A stretch of DNA of 64,000 nucleotides from Limibacter armeniacum (GTDB lineage Bacteria; Bacteroidota; Bacteroidia; Cytophagales; Flammeovirgaceae). Each line of letters starts with the position of its first letter. Position 1 is the first letter of the stretch. Of the stretch, positions 38,424-46,610 are shown piece after piece. A program made the position numbers and the translations under genes. The DNA lies in contig NZ_JBAJNO010000009.1 of assembly GCF_036880985.1 (NCBI RefSeq), forward strand, positions 1,922,001-1,986,000, given 5' to 3'. The notes under the pieces were generated by a model. The model made no database searches and had not been told where the DNA came from. It saw only the letters and a list, made by a program, of their open reading frames with translations.

Positions 38424-39698
38424 TTATTCTGCCATCTCTCCTACTAAATAAGCCGACACCAACCAGTGGTTGAATTCATTCTTTTCGGTATCCAATGGCT
38501 GTGCATCCGGAATACTGATAGTCAGCGTATGTTGTCCTGCCTCAACCCCTACCAATGGAATCATCAATGGCGTTACCGATGAACCCGGACACCAGTTAGA
38601 ACGCGATAGGTCAGAAGATGCCTGAAACTCTTCAATCTCTGTCTCTACCAATTGTTTGGTTGACTTGTCCCTTACCTTCGTTGATCTCTTGATCTGCCAT
38701 GTTCCTGAATGAGGATTGAAACGACGGAAAGATGCACAATCGTCTCTCCAAGGGAAAAATCGATAAAGCGGTTCTCCATCAAGGGAGAGAATATTCTCTT
38801 CTTTTACAAACTCATCTCCCTTAGCATGTCCACCATGACCTGTTGTGATATAAGCCAATTGCACATGCTTTGCACCTTCTGGTACTTCAAAGGATAGTGT
38901 CAGGTCATTTTTAGAGAAACCGTCATAATGTTTGATAGGTCCCATATAAGGAACTGTATTTAAAACTGGGGTAACAAAACGTCTCTTCTTTTGCTCTACG
39001 GCCAACTCACTCTCATCAAAGTCCAGTTCCATAGACAGCTTATAGCCCTCTTTGGTCCAAGTATCAATCCAGACACCGACCCAAACCTCATCTTCCAGTT
39101 CAGGCAAAAGCTTAGTGATATCTTCCTCCCAAACAACCTCATGTTCCCAATGAGGAATATACACGGGTTTTCGGAAATCCATCTCACCTCCTGATTCACT
39201 GTAGTGACCTACGCCAAAAGGAGTCATAAAGCGCATTAATTCTAATGACGGGATGTAACCTTCTTCCTTTACAATACCTGGAAATATCTCTCCTTCTGTC
39301 TCTGCACCTTTTAGTTTCAGCTCTTTCTTTGCCAACTGCATCAGGGTTTCAGGAGCTGCCTTCGGCAATACAAATGCTGAACCTGACTTATCCCAAGGGT
39401 CTCCCGCTGAAGTAAGTATGATCTTGATACTCGCTTTTGTTTCCCTCAAATAATGTGGTAGTGTTACCTTCTTCAGCAGCATCCGTCCTGATTCCAACCT
39501 TACGACTCCATTTTCTGCTTCCAACAGTGGCTTGCCCTCCATCATATCAGGCTCAAACCTGATTGATTCTTCCTCAAAGACGGTAATACGTTTATCTCCT
39601 ACTGCATCTAGCTCCTTGTATTTTGAACAGGATGATAGTACGAATGCCACCATAACCAATAATTGCCCTACTTTCCTGTAGCCCAACGGTAAGTTCAT
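38424..39698 (-). CDS. PNGase F-type peptide-N-glycosidase lipoprotein
   Basis: A 424-residue protein with a lipoprotein signal (LSSC). The mature region carries the two jelly-roll domains of the peptide-N-glycosidase F family: LTSAGDPWDKSGSAFVLP and LMRFMTPFGVGHYSES in the first, and ITTGHGGHAKGDEFV, FFPWRDDCASFRRFNP and SSDLSRSNWCPGSS in the second. The acidic residues (D in GDPWD, and D/E near 'RDDCAS') fit the catalytic site. It should cleave the glycan-Asn bond of N-glycoproteins, releasing a glycan with a 1-amino-GlcNAc end. The flanking glycosidases then have a free substrate. Confidence 0.9.
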   Translation of the reverse strand: MNLPLGYRKVGQLLVMVAFVLSSCSKYKELDAVGDKRITVFEEESIRFEPDMMEGKPLLEAENGVVRLESGRMLLKKVTLPHYLRETKASIKIILTSAGDPWDKSGSAFVLPKAAPETLMQLAKKELKLKGAETEGEIFPGIVKEEGYIPSLELMRFMTPFGVGHYSESGGEMDFRKPVYIPHWEHEVVWEEDITKLLPELEDEVWVGVWIDTWTKEGYKLSMELDFDESELAVEQKKRRFVTPVLNTVPYMGPIKHYDGFSKNDLTLSFEVPEGAKHVQLAYITTGHGGHAKGDEFVKEENILSLDGEPLYRFFPWRDDCASFRRFNPHSGTWQIKRSTKVRDKSTKQLVETEIEEFQASSDLSRSNWCPGSSVTPLMIPLVGVEAGQHTLTISIPDAQPLDTEKNEFNHWLVSAYLVGEMAE

Positions 39699-39715
39699 AA
39701 CAGTAAAAATTTGGT

Positions 39716-40477
39716 TTAAAAAAGTGTATGATGCTTGTCCAGAGTACTACGCATGGCTCGTACCTTATCTTCTCCCACCATATGCAATTCATACTCTGAC
39801 CCCGTATAATTCTTGTTCATATTGATACGTGTGTTACGGAACTTGACACGGCTCGGTACTGTAATACTTGCCGAAGAGTGAAATTCTACAGCGTCTGTAT
39901 CCATCATCAGTTGTGCAATATTCTGTTCTGTTACGCCACTACCCAACATAATGGTAATCCGACCATTGGCTTGGGTTACCAGCTTCCGAATATTTTCAAC
40001 TCCTTCTATTACAGTATTCGCCTGCCCTGATGTCAGCACTCGATCAACCCCTAACTCAATTAAGTCTTCCAGTGCCTCTTCTGGGTTACAACACATATCA
40101 AAAGCCCTATGGAAAGTCACCTTCATTGGCCTGGCAAGATCAATTAGTTCCTTGATTCTAGCTTTGTCAACCCTTCCATTATCATTCAGTAAACCAATCA
40201 CTACCCCATCAACACCCAATTCCTTGGCATTCTGAATATCCGCTTTCATTTGCTCCACCTCTAGGTCTGAGTAGCAAAAATCACCTCCTCTAGGCCTTAT
40301 AATAGGGAACAGTTGAATTTTCAGATACTTTCGCGCCAATGCAATTGCTCCCATACTTGGAGTTGTTCCACCTTCCAAAAAGCCACTACATAGTTCTACC
40401 CTATCAGCTCCACCACTTTGGGCTGCAATAGCTGACTCAACTGAGTAAGCGCATATTTCCAATAATTTCTTTTCCAT
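39716..40477 (-). CDS. cutC: CutC-family TIM-barrel protein
   Basis: A 253-residue protein matching the CutC family: RVELCSGFLEGGTTPSMGAI, IIRPRGGDFCYSDLEVEQM, LGVDGVVIGLLNDNGRVD and VTFHRAFDMC are all present. CutC was named for copper homeostasis in E. coli, but its biochemical activity is not settled. Here the gene sits inside the N-glycan operon, 80 bases after GH92 and 17 before PNGase F, with no copper genes nearby. That context suggests a role tied to N-glycan breakdown, perhaps on an amino-sugar or glycosylamine product, which is inference. Confidence 0.9.
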   Translation of the reverse strand: MEKKLLEICAYSVESAIAAQSGGADRVELCSGFLEGGTTPSMGAIALARKYLKIQLFPIIRPRGGDFCYSDLEVEQMKADIQNAKELGVDGVVIGLLNDNGRVDKARIKELIDLARPMKVTFHRAFDMCCNPEEALEDLIELGVDRVLTSGQANTVIEGVENIRKLVTQANGRITIMLGSGVTEQNIAQLMMDTDAVEFHSSASITVPSRVKFRNTRINMNKNYTGSEYELHMVGEDKVRAMRSTLDKHHTLF

Positions 40478-40557
40478 CTTAGGTTAAATATCTGTGACCT
40501 CTGATCAAATTAACGATTAGCCCTTAATAGATAAGGACTTCACCCTTTCTTTACTGA

Positions 40558-42825
40558 CTAAATCGATGGTTTTGCGCTCATCTCAAATTCCAGTTTTCCG
40601 CCATTCAAAATTTCCTGATGGGTGATCAAGTGGCCTTTCAGAACCTTTCCGTTCAGTTTGACCGATTTGACATAGATATTCTGATCAGATTTGTTATTTG
40701 TCGTAATTTCCAATGTTTTGCCATTTTTCAGCTGAATCTGTACACGATCAAAAAGTGGTGTCCCGATTACATACTGTCCCGAGGCAGGGTTTACAGGGTA
40801 TATTCCCATTGCACTCATTACATACCAAGCTGACATCTGTCCACAATCCTCATTTCCACTAATCCCTTCTGGTTGTGCTGAGTATTGGGTGGTCATAATT
40901 TCATGCACTTTTTCTGCTGTCTTCTCTGGCGCCCCAGCCAATGCATACAAGTAAGTAATATGATGACTTGGTTCATTGCCATGTGCATATTGGCCTATCA
41001 GTCCCGAAATATCCGGTGATGCATGATCTCCTGTAATCTCAGAACTTTCAGAAAACAGTAGATCCAACTTATTAACAAATGCCTTATTGCCACCGTGAGC
41101 CTTGATCAACCCTTCTACATCCTGCAACACAAACCAGCTATGTTGCCAAGCATTCCCCTCTGTATAATCAGTATCCTTTCTGTGCTCAGACCGTTTAGGA
41201 TCAAATGGTGTTCTCCAGTTTTCTTTTGAATCCTTACCCCTCATAAAACCTGTCTCCTTATCAAAAAGGTATTGCCAAGCTTCAGAGCGTTTCAGAAACG
41301 CCTTATAGTCTGACTGTTTTCCCAGTTTTTGGGCCACTTGTGCAACACACCAGTCATCAAAAGCATATTCCAAAGTAATGGTCACTGACTCGTCCTGCTT
41401 ATCCAAAGGGATATAACCATACTTCTTATAATGATTCAATCCTCTGATATCTTTCATCTGCGTTTCCTTCATGGCCTCAAAAGCTTTGTCATAATCAAAA
41501 CCTTTAACTCCTTTCAGAATCGCATCTGTAATAACAGGAATTGAATGATTACCAGTCATACAGTCTGTCTCATTGGCTGCCAGTGCCCAAACAGGCAAAC
41601 GTCCATTTTCATCATAATGCCTCAACATGGTATTGACCATATCAGACACTCTATCTGCATCAAGAATGGTGAAAAGTGGATTGTTGGCACGGAAAGTATC
41701 CCAAAGTGAAAAGGTTGAGTAATAAGTTCCAGCCGTCTTATGTACCTGTTGATCTGCACCTCTATACTGGCCATCCACATCGGAAAGAATTGTTGGTGCT
41801 AGTTTGGTATGATATAATGCAGTGTAAAAAATAGACTTCAGCGAATCAGTATCAGCACTTACCTGAATTTGATTCAGCTCTTTGTCCCAAAGCTTGAATG
41901 CTTTGTTTTTGATTGTTTCAAAATCCCAATCCGGATTCTCTTTAGCTAAATTGTTTTTTGCTCCTTCAACACTTACTGTTGATAATCCGACCTTTACTAA
42001 CACTTCCTCATCAGCTTCCACATCAAAGAAAAATTGTCCTTTGGTCTTGGCCGCCATCACTGATTGTGCATTCTCGTTTGCCAATGAAGTTCCCTCTACA
42101 AGCTTATAGGATTTAATTGGCTTGGAAAACTCCATCACAAAATACACTTGCTGATTGGCTGCCCAACCTTTACTGAACCTGTATCCTGAAACAATGGTTG
42201 GGGCTTCAACCCTGATTTCCGTATCATAAGGTCCATCCCAGTTGATTGCAAAACCAAGATCCATAACAACAGAGGCTTCCCCTATTTCAGGAAACGTATA
42301 ACGGTGCATACCGCTACGTTCTGTCGTTGTGAGTTCTGCCTTAATCTGAGAAGGCTGTAAGGTCACCTGGTAAAAGCCTGGTCGGGCTACTTCCTGCTGA
42401 TGGCTATACTTCGCTTTATAATCATAGTCATCTCTAGACTTGATCTTCTTAGTCAAATCTACAGATGCTGTGGTTGGCATAATCAGGATATCAGACAAAT
42501 CTCCAATTCCTGTACCTGAAAGTGCGGTATGCGTGAAACCCACAATGATACTATCCGAATAATGATAGCCTGACACCCAGTCCCAGCCACTCTTACCATT
42601 GTTAGGACTAAGCTGTACCATCCCAAAAGGCACTGTTGCTCCAGGGTAAGTATGTCCGTGTTCACCAGTACCTATAAACACATCCACTTCCTCGGCAGGA
42701 GTCTTTGCTATTTCCTGTGTTGTATTTTTCGGGGTGGTACAACTTCCTAAGCACACCGCCAACAATGCGGTTCCCCATATATGCCATTTGTGGTTTTCAA
42801 AAAATCTCTTCTTTGATGCTTTCAT
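40558..42825 (-). CDS. GH92 alpha-mannosidase lipoprotein (operon head)
   Basis: A 755-residue protein with a lipoprotein signal (Cys at residue 29, GSCTT). All hallmark GH92 segments are present: YPGATVPFGMVQLSPN, HTALSGTGIGDL, HGNEPSHHITYLY and the calcium/catalytic-region SGNEDCGQMSAW near the C-terminus. GH92 enzymes are calcium-dependent inverting exo-alpha-mannosidases, commonly acting on alpha-1,2 or alpha-1,3 links in N-glycans. This is the first gene of the seven-gene leftward operon, preceded by two copies of the YGCAYAAACRYGCA motif. Confidence 0.95.
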   Translation of the reverse strand: MKASKKRFFENHKWHIWGTALLAVCLGSCTTPKNTTQEIAKTPAEEVDVFIGTGEHGHTYPGATVPFGMVQLSPNNGKSGWDWVSGYHYSDSIIVGFTHTALSGTGIGDLSDILIMPTTASVDLTKKIKSRDDYDYKAKYSHQQEVARPGFYQVTLQPSQIKAELTTTERSGMHRYTFPEIGEASVVMDLGFAINWDGPYDTEIRVEAPTIVSGYRFSKGWAANQQVYFVMEFSKPIKSYKLVEGTSLANENAQSVMAAKTKGQFFFDVEADEEVLVKVGLSTVSVEGAKNNLAKENPDWDFETIKNKAFKLWDKELNQIQVSADTDSLKSIFYTALYHTKLAPTILSDVDGQYRGADQQVHKTAGTYYSTFSLWDTFRANNPLFTILDADRVSDMVNTMLRHYDENGRLPVWALAANETDCMTGNHSIPVITDAILKGVKGFDYDKAFEAMKETQMKDIRGLNHYKKYGYIPLDKQDESVTITLEYAFDDWCVAQVAQKLGKQSDYKAFLKRSEAWQYLFDKETGFMRGKDSKENWRTPFDPKRSEHRKDTDYTEGNAWQHSWFVLQDVEGLIKAHGGNKAFVNKLDLLFSESSEITGDHASPDISGLIGQYAHGNEPSHHITYLYALAGAPEKTAEKVHEIMTTQYSAQPEGISGNEDCGQMSAWYVMSAMGIYPVNPASGQYVIGTPLFDRVQIQLKNGKTLEITTNNKSDQNIYVKSVKLNGKVLKGHLITHQEILNGGKLEFEMSAKPSI

Positions 42826-42926
42826 TTGCTGGTTAGTGGTTTATGCTTTTCCTTTTGTTGTCATCAGGAAAAAGCGATGCCTATTATTCGCCAGTGTGTA
42901 TGGTCTAACTCAGAATCATTCACTTA

Positions 42927-42940
42927 CGCACAAACCTACT
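42927..42940 (+). promoter_or_regulatory. Candidate operator, site A (GH92 operon)
   Basis: CGCACAAACCTACT, the weakest of the seven motif copies (last six bases diverge). It starts exactly 20 bp, two helical turns, before site B. Confidence 0.45.
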
Positions 42941-42946
42941 AAAACA

Positions 42947-42960
42947 TGCATAAACACGCA
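42947..42960 (+). promoter_or_regulatory. Candidate operator, site B (GH92 operon)
   Basis: TGCATAAACACGCA, an exact match to YGCAYAAACRYGCA. It sits between the deoR-type gene and the start of the leftward operon, in the expected control region. Confidence 0.55.
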
Positions 42961-42982
42961 AAGCGTTTACAATCTTTTGCTT

Positions 42983-43762
42983 TTATATATGCTCAATTCC
43001 TAAATGACGAAACGGTGAAAATGCAGCAGGTTCCTGCCCTGCCTCTGTGATAATAGTATGGATTTTATCGACAGGAACAGCTAAAAATGGCTGTGCAGAG
43101 CCTAATTTTTCCTGAAGTGCCACTGCCACAACTCTTTTGGATGCCATTGCCATAGCACGCTTCACTCTAACTTCTTCTCTGTCAATATCCGTCACTCCTC
43201 TGACGGCATCAATACTTCTGACACCCAAGAAAAAGATATCAGCATGCATATCTTTCAACGCTTCTGTCACTTCGTGTCCAATAGTAACCTGAGCATTTGG
43301 CAAGATCTTTCCTCCTAAAAAGTAAACATCTACAAACCTGTACTCCACTAATTTTGAAGCTACTAACAAGCAGTTTGTAAAAAAGGTAGCTTTCAAGTCC
43401 GCTGGAAGATTCTTTACAATTTCAAGGTTAGTTGTTCCGCCATCAATTAAGACTACTGAATCATCATGAATCAGTTCTACTGCTTTTTTGGCTATAACTG
43501 TTTTCTCATCACGGGCATATATTTCCCTATCCTCATAACTAAAAGGAATATATGACGAAGAAGCTGTCTTATTATTTGATTCACTTGAGATCGCTCCACC
43601 ATGTACTCGTCTGATCTTGCCTGCATCCGAAAGTTCTCTCAAATCTCTCCTGATGGTATCTTCCGACACATTCAGTTCGGTGCTTAATTCTGATGACAAT
43701 ACTTTATTGTTTTTGCGCACAATATCCAGAATATAGTTCTGGCGCTCTTCTTTCAGCATCAT
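42983..43762 (-). CDS. DeoR/GlpR-family transcriptional regulator
   Basis: A 259-residue regulator with the N-terminal DeoR helix-turn-helix (VSEDTIRRDLRELSDAGKIRRVHGGA) and a C-terminal sugar-phosphate-sensing isomerase-like domain (IDGGTTNLEIVKNL, then FLGGKIL). DeoR proteins respond to phosphorylated sugar intermediates, so it could sense mannose-6-phosphate or N-acetylglucosamine-6-phosphate made from released N-glycan. It lies between the leftward operon and the rightward M28-AGA-GH92 genes. Candidate operators lie on both sides of it, so it is the best local candidate for the motif's regulator. It shares a start region with site G at 43809-43822. Confidence 0.92.
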   Translation of the reverse strand: MMLKEERQNYILDIVRKNNKVLSSELSTELNVSEDTIRRDLRELSDAGKIRRVHGGAISSESNNKTASSSYIPFSYEDREIYARDEKTVIAKKAVELIHDDSVVLIDGGTTNLEIVKNLPADLKATFFTNCLLVASKLVEYRFVDVYFLGGKILPNAQVTIGHEVTEALKDMHADIFFLGVRSIDAVRGVTDIDREEVRVKRAMAMASKRVVAVALQEKLGSAQPFLAVPVDKIHTIITEAGQEPAAFSPFRHLGIEHI

Positions 43763-43808
43763 AACGGTTAAAATTTCCTTTAAAAACGCACGAATCTACT
43801 TGTTTTAG

Positions 43809-43822
43809 TCCGCGTTTTTGCA
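43809..43822 (-). promoter_or_regulatory. Candidate operator, site G (deoR/M28 promoter)
   Basis: On the minus strand TGCAAAAACGCGGA, a 12-of-14 match to YGCAYAAACRYGCA. An inverted AAAAACGC (43782-43789) faces GCGTTTTT (43812-43819) across 22 bases, a symmetric arrangement in the divergent promoter region of deoR and the M28 gene. Confidence 0.5.
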
Positions 43823-43930
43823 CGTTATTAGTATTTGATAACAACACCAATGCAGTTTGGTGTTGTTAAGCTAATTAAATTTGAATCAAATTTAGGAAAA
43901 ACCATACAAACAGGCAGACTTACTATTAAC

Positions 43931-45510
43931 ATGAAGAGGTTTTTTATTCTTAACCTATTGTGGTGCTATTTTACTTTTTCATTGATGGCACAAGTTCCCA
44001 AAGAAAAAGGGCTACAAGCCATTGACATCAATACTTGTCAAGGACAGCTCGAATTCTTAGCATCCGACTGGATGGAAGGCAGGGAGGCTGGTCAGAAAGG
44101 GGGATATATGGCTGCTGATTATCTCGCCAGCATGTTCAAAGTATTTGGATTATCTCCAGCTGGTGATTCTATCAATGGCACTCCTACCTATTTTCAGACA
44201 TTCAATGTAATCGAATACAAAGCCGCTAAGGAGCAAGCCTTTGAAGTAATACATGCGACAAAAACAGGCAAAAGCACTCAAAAACTCACCTACCATACTG
44301 ACTTCATTATAGATGTATCAAGTATTGGTATTGATGTAGAAGCACCCTGGTTTTTGTCGGATATGGGCTGGACACGGAGGAATACAGCGATTACCAAAAA
44401 ATCCAAGTGAAAGACAAAATTGTCATTAGGCTTACTGGTTTTCCTGGACATTCAGACTCTCTCTCAACTGGTTTCAAATTGTTCGCTTCTTATACACCAA
44501 AACAGCTTCGCAAAGCAAAGGATGAGGCAGCTATTAACAATGGTGCTTTAGCCGTAATTGAATTTACGCCTGAGCAAGATGTCATGTCCAGCAAATGGAC
44601 TGCAAATGCACCTTTTCGTTATAACCGATCCTATTATGAAGGAGATTCCCAATTACCTTCTTTCTATGAAACCAAGCTATCTTCAGTAGATCAGCCCGTG
44701 AATATTACAGTTGCCCATATTGGCCCTAGAGCTGTCCATAACCTTTTTAAAGATGAAAGCATTGACCTTAAAAAAGGCGAAAAACAAGCAGCTAAAACAC
44801 TTGTTCCATTCTCTCAAAATCTGAATGGAAAAAAGGTACACCTTTCTACCTCTGTTGATTCTCGCCTAATGGAAGTGAAAAATGTATTGGCGATGATTCC
44901 TGGCAAAACAGATGAAATTGTGGTTGTTGGTGCGCATTATGACCATTTGGGAAAACATGGTGGATATATTTTCAATGGAGCTGATGACAATGCTTCGGGG
45001 TCAGTAGCGGTCACGTCTATTGCGAAAGCATTCATTGCATCAGGAGTACAACCTGAACGCAGTGTGATATTTGCCCTGTGGACAGCAGAAGAAAAAGGGC
45101 TACACGGCTCTCGGTATTTCACACACCATTTCCCTAAAATGGAAAAAGTAAAAATGTACCTTAACTTCGATATGATTGGAAGAAAAGCAGATTGGCATAG
45201 CAAAGAGAATGAAGTCAGTATGATTTATACAAAAGGCAACACCCATATTACAAGCACCAATCAGCAAAACTTGGATAAGTACCAACTGGATTTGGGCATC
45301 ATTGATGGTGCTACAGAAAAAGGTAAAGCAGCCAACAGTGATCAAGTAAATTTCGACGCTTTTGGGGTTCCTTATTTTTGGTACCATACAGGAGGGCATC
45401 AACACTACCATCAGGCAGGTGACCACTCCAATGAAATCATGTGGGACAAAATGCTACGAATCATTAAACTGAGCTACTTAAACATTTGGGACTTTGCTCA
45501 CAACCTATAG
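43931..45510 (+). pseudogene. M28 metallopeptidase gene, interrupted by one missing base
   Basis: Two overlapping frames encode one M28 (Zn aminopeptidase-type) protein of about 526 residues. The upstream part, from ATG at 43931 (signal peptide MKRFFILNLLW), reads to 44410. The downstream part is open from before 44407. At 44351-44355 a T5 run would need a sixth T: the sequence then reads WFFVGYGLDTEEYSDY, a natural continuation. The metal-binding residues lie downstream and look intact: AHYDHLG, GADDNASG, AEEKG, NFDMIGR and HTGGHQHYH. As written, the protein would lose its catalytic half. A homopolymer position makes a sequencing error possible. Its downstream neighbour AGA, 49 bases away, suggests trimming of glycopeptides. 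Confidence 0.85.
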
Positions 45511-45559
45511 TCACTACATTCAATTTGTTACTTTATAAAACTTCACATCACAGATAAAT

Positions 45560-46543
45560 ATGGAAAACAACAGCAGAAGAAACTTCATAAAAAAATTATC
45601 AGTTGCATCACTAGCTGGAGCATCAATTCCAGCACTTTCATTTGCAATGGAAGGAAAAGCAAAAGGCAACAAACCACTTATGGTCTCTACTTGGAATCAC
45701 GGAATGGGAGCCAACGAAGCAGGATGGGAAATCCTGAAAAATGGTGGATCTGCCTTAGATGCTGTTGAGGCAGGCGTAAGAGTACCAGAAGGCGACCCAA
45801 TGGAAAGAAGTGTAGGATTTGGTGGATTACCTGACCGTGAAGGTCGTGTAACTTTGGATGCTTGTATCATGGACCACGAGAGCCAATGTGGTGCCGTAGC
45901 CTTTCTACAAGACATCAAGCACCCTATATCGGTTGCAAGACTTGTTATGGAGAAAACGCCTCACGTCATGCTTGTTGGAAAAGGAGCCAAGCAGTTTGCC
46001 CTTTCTCAAGGATTCAAAGAAGAAAACCTCTTAACTGAGCAGTCAAGAAAAGACTGGGAAGAATGGAAGAAAAAATCAAAATACCAACCTGTTATCAATA
46101 TCGAAAACCACGATACTATTGGCTCTCTAGCAATTGACTCAAAGGGCAATCTGGCAGGCGCATGTACCACTTCTGGTGCAGCCTACAAGCTTCATGGTAG
46201 AGTAGGCGATTCTCCTATTATTGGCGCCGGATTGTTTGTTGATGGTGAAGTGGGAGCTGCCTGTGCTACAGGTTTGGGTGAAGCCGTAATCAGAACTGCT
46301 GGCAGTGCCATTGTCGTAGAGTTGATGAGACAAGGCCTATCACCTAAAGACGCTTGTGAGGAAGCTGTAAAGAGAATCATTCATAAACACAAAGACCTCA
46401 CTAACCTACAGGTTGGCTTCCTTGCGCTCAATAAGGATGGCGTTTATGGTGGCTATAGCGTCTATGCAGGTTTCAACTGGGCAGTTGTTGACAATAAAGG
46501 CGGCAACAGAATGGAAGATGCCGAATACAAAAAGGAATGGTAA
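45560..46543 (+). CDS. N4-(beta-N-acetylglucosaminyl)-L-asparaginase (glycosylasparaginase)
   Basis: A 327-residue Ntn-hydrolase with a Tat signal (SRRNFIKK). The self-cleavage and nucleophile site is intact, with the threonine T186 in NHDTIGSLAID preceded by Asp185. Other family segments: STWNHGMGANEAGWEIL, GFGGLPDREGRVTLDAC and GDSPIIGAGLFVDGEVGAACATGLGE. The enzyme cleaves the bond between GlcNAc and Asn in glycoasparagines, generally needing a free Asn alpha-amino and carboxyl group. That fits an upstream aminopeptidase (M28). The gene is followed after 67 bases by a GH92 gene, in one rightward unit. Confidence 0.93.
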   Translation: MENNSRRNFIKKLSVASLAGASIPALSFAMEGKAKGNKPLMVSTWNHGMGANEAGWEILKNGGSALDAVEAGVRVPEGDPMERSVGFGGLPDREGRVTLDACIMDHESQCGAVAFLQDIKHPISVARLVMEKTPHVMLVGKGAKQFALSQGFKEENLLTEQSRKDWEEWKKKSKYQPVINIENHDTIGSLAIDSKGNLAGACTTSGAAYKLHGRVGDSPIIGAGLFVDGEVGAACATGLGEAVIRTAGSAIVVELMRQGLSPKDACEEAVKRIIHKHKDLTNLQVGFLALNKDGVYGGYSVYAGFNWAVVDNKGGNRMEDAEYKKEW

Positions 46544-46552
46544 TACCCCTTC

Positions 46553-46576
46553 ACTCCCTACTTCTTGGTAGGGAGT
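46553..46576. other. Hairpin between AGA and GH92 genes
   Basis: ACTCCCTAC / GTAGGGAGT nine-base arms (46553-46561 / 46568-46576). No T-run follows, so it is not a clear terminator; it may be an mRNA-stability or processing element. Confidence 0.4.
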
Positions 46577-46610
46577 CTCTCTATTACAACTAAACTTCAC
46601 ACAGACATAC

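Noticed and set aside
36000-41000. Short frames on the + strand opposite the GH and cutC genes
   Set aside because: They are shadows of the real leftward genes, with no independent start signals or family match.
43931-45510. Programmed -1 frameshifting in the M28 gene
   Set aside because: The T5 run is not a canonical slippery heptamer in frame, and the family does not use recoding. A lost base is simpler.
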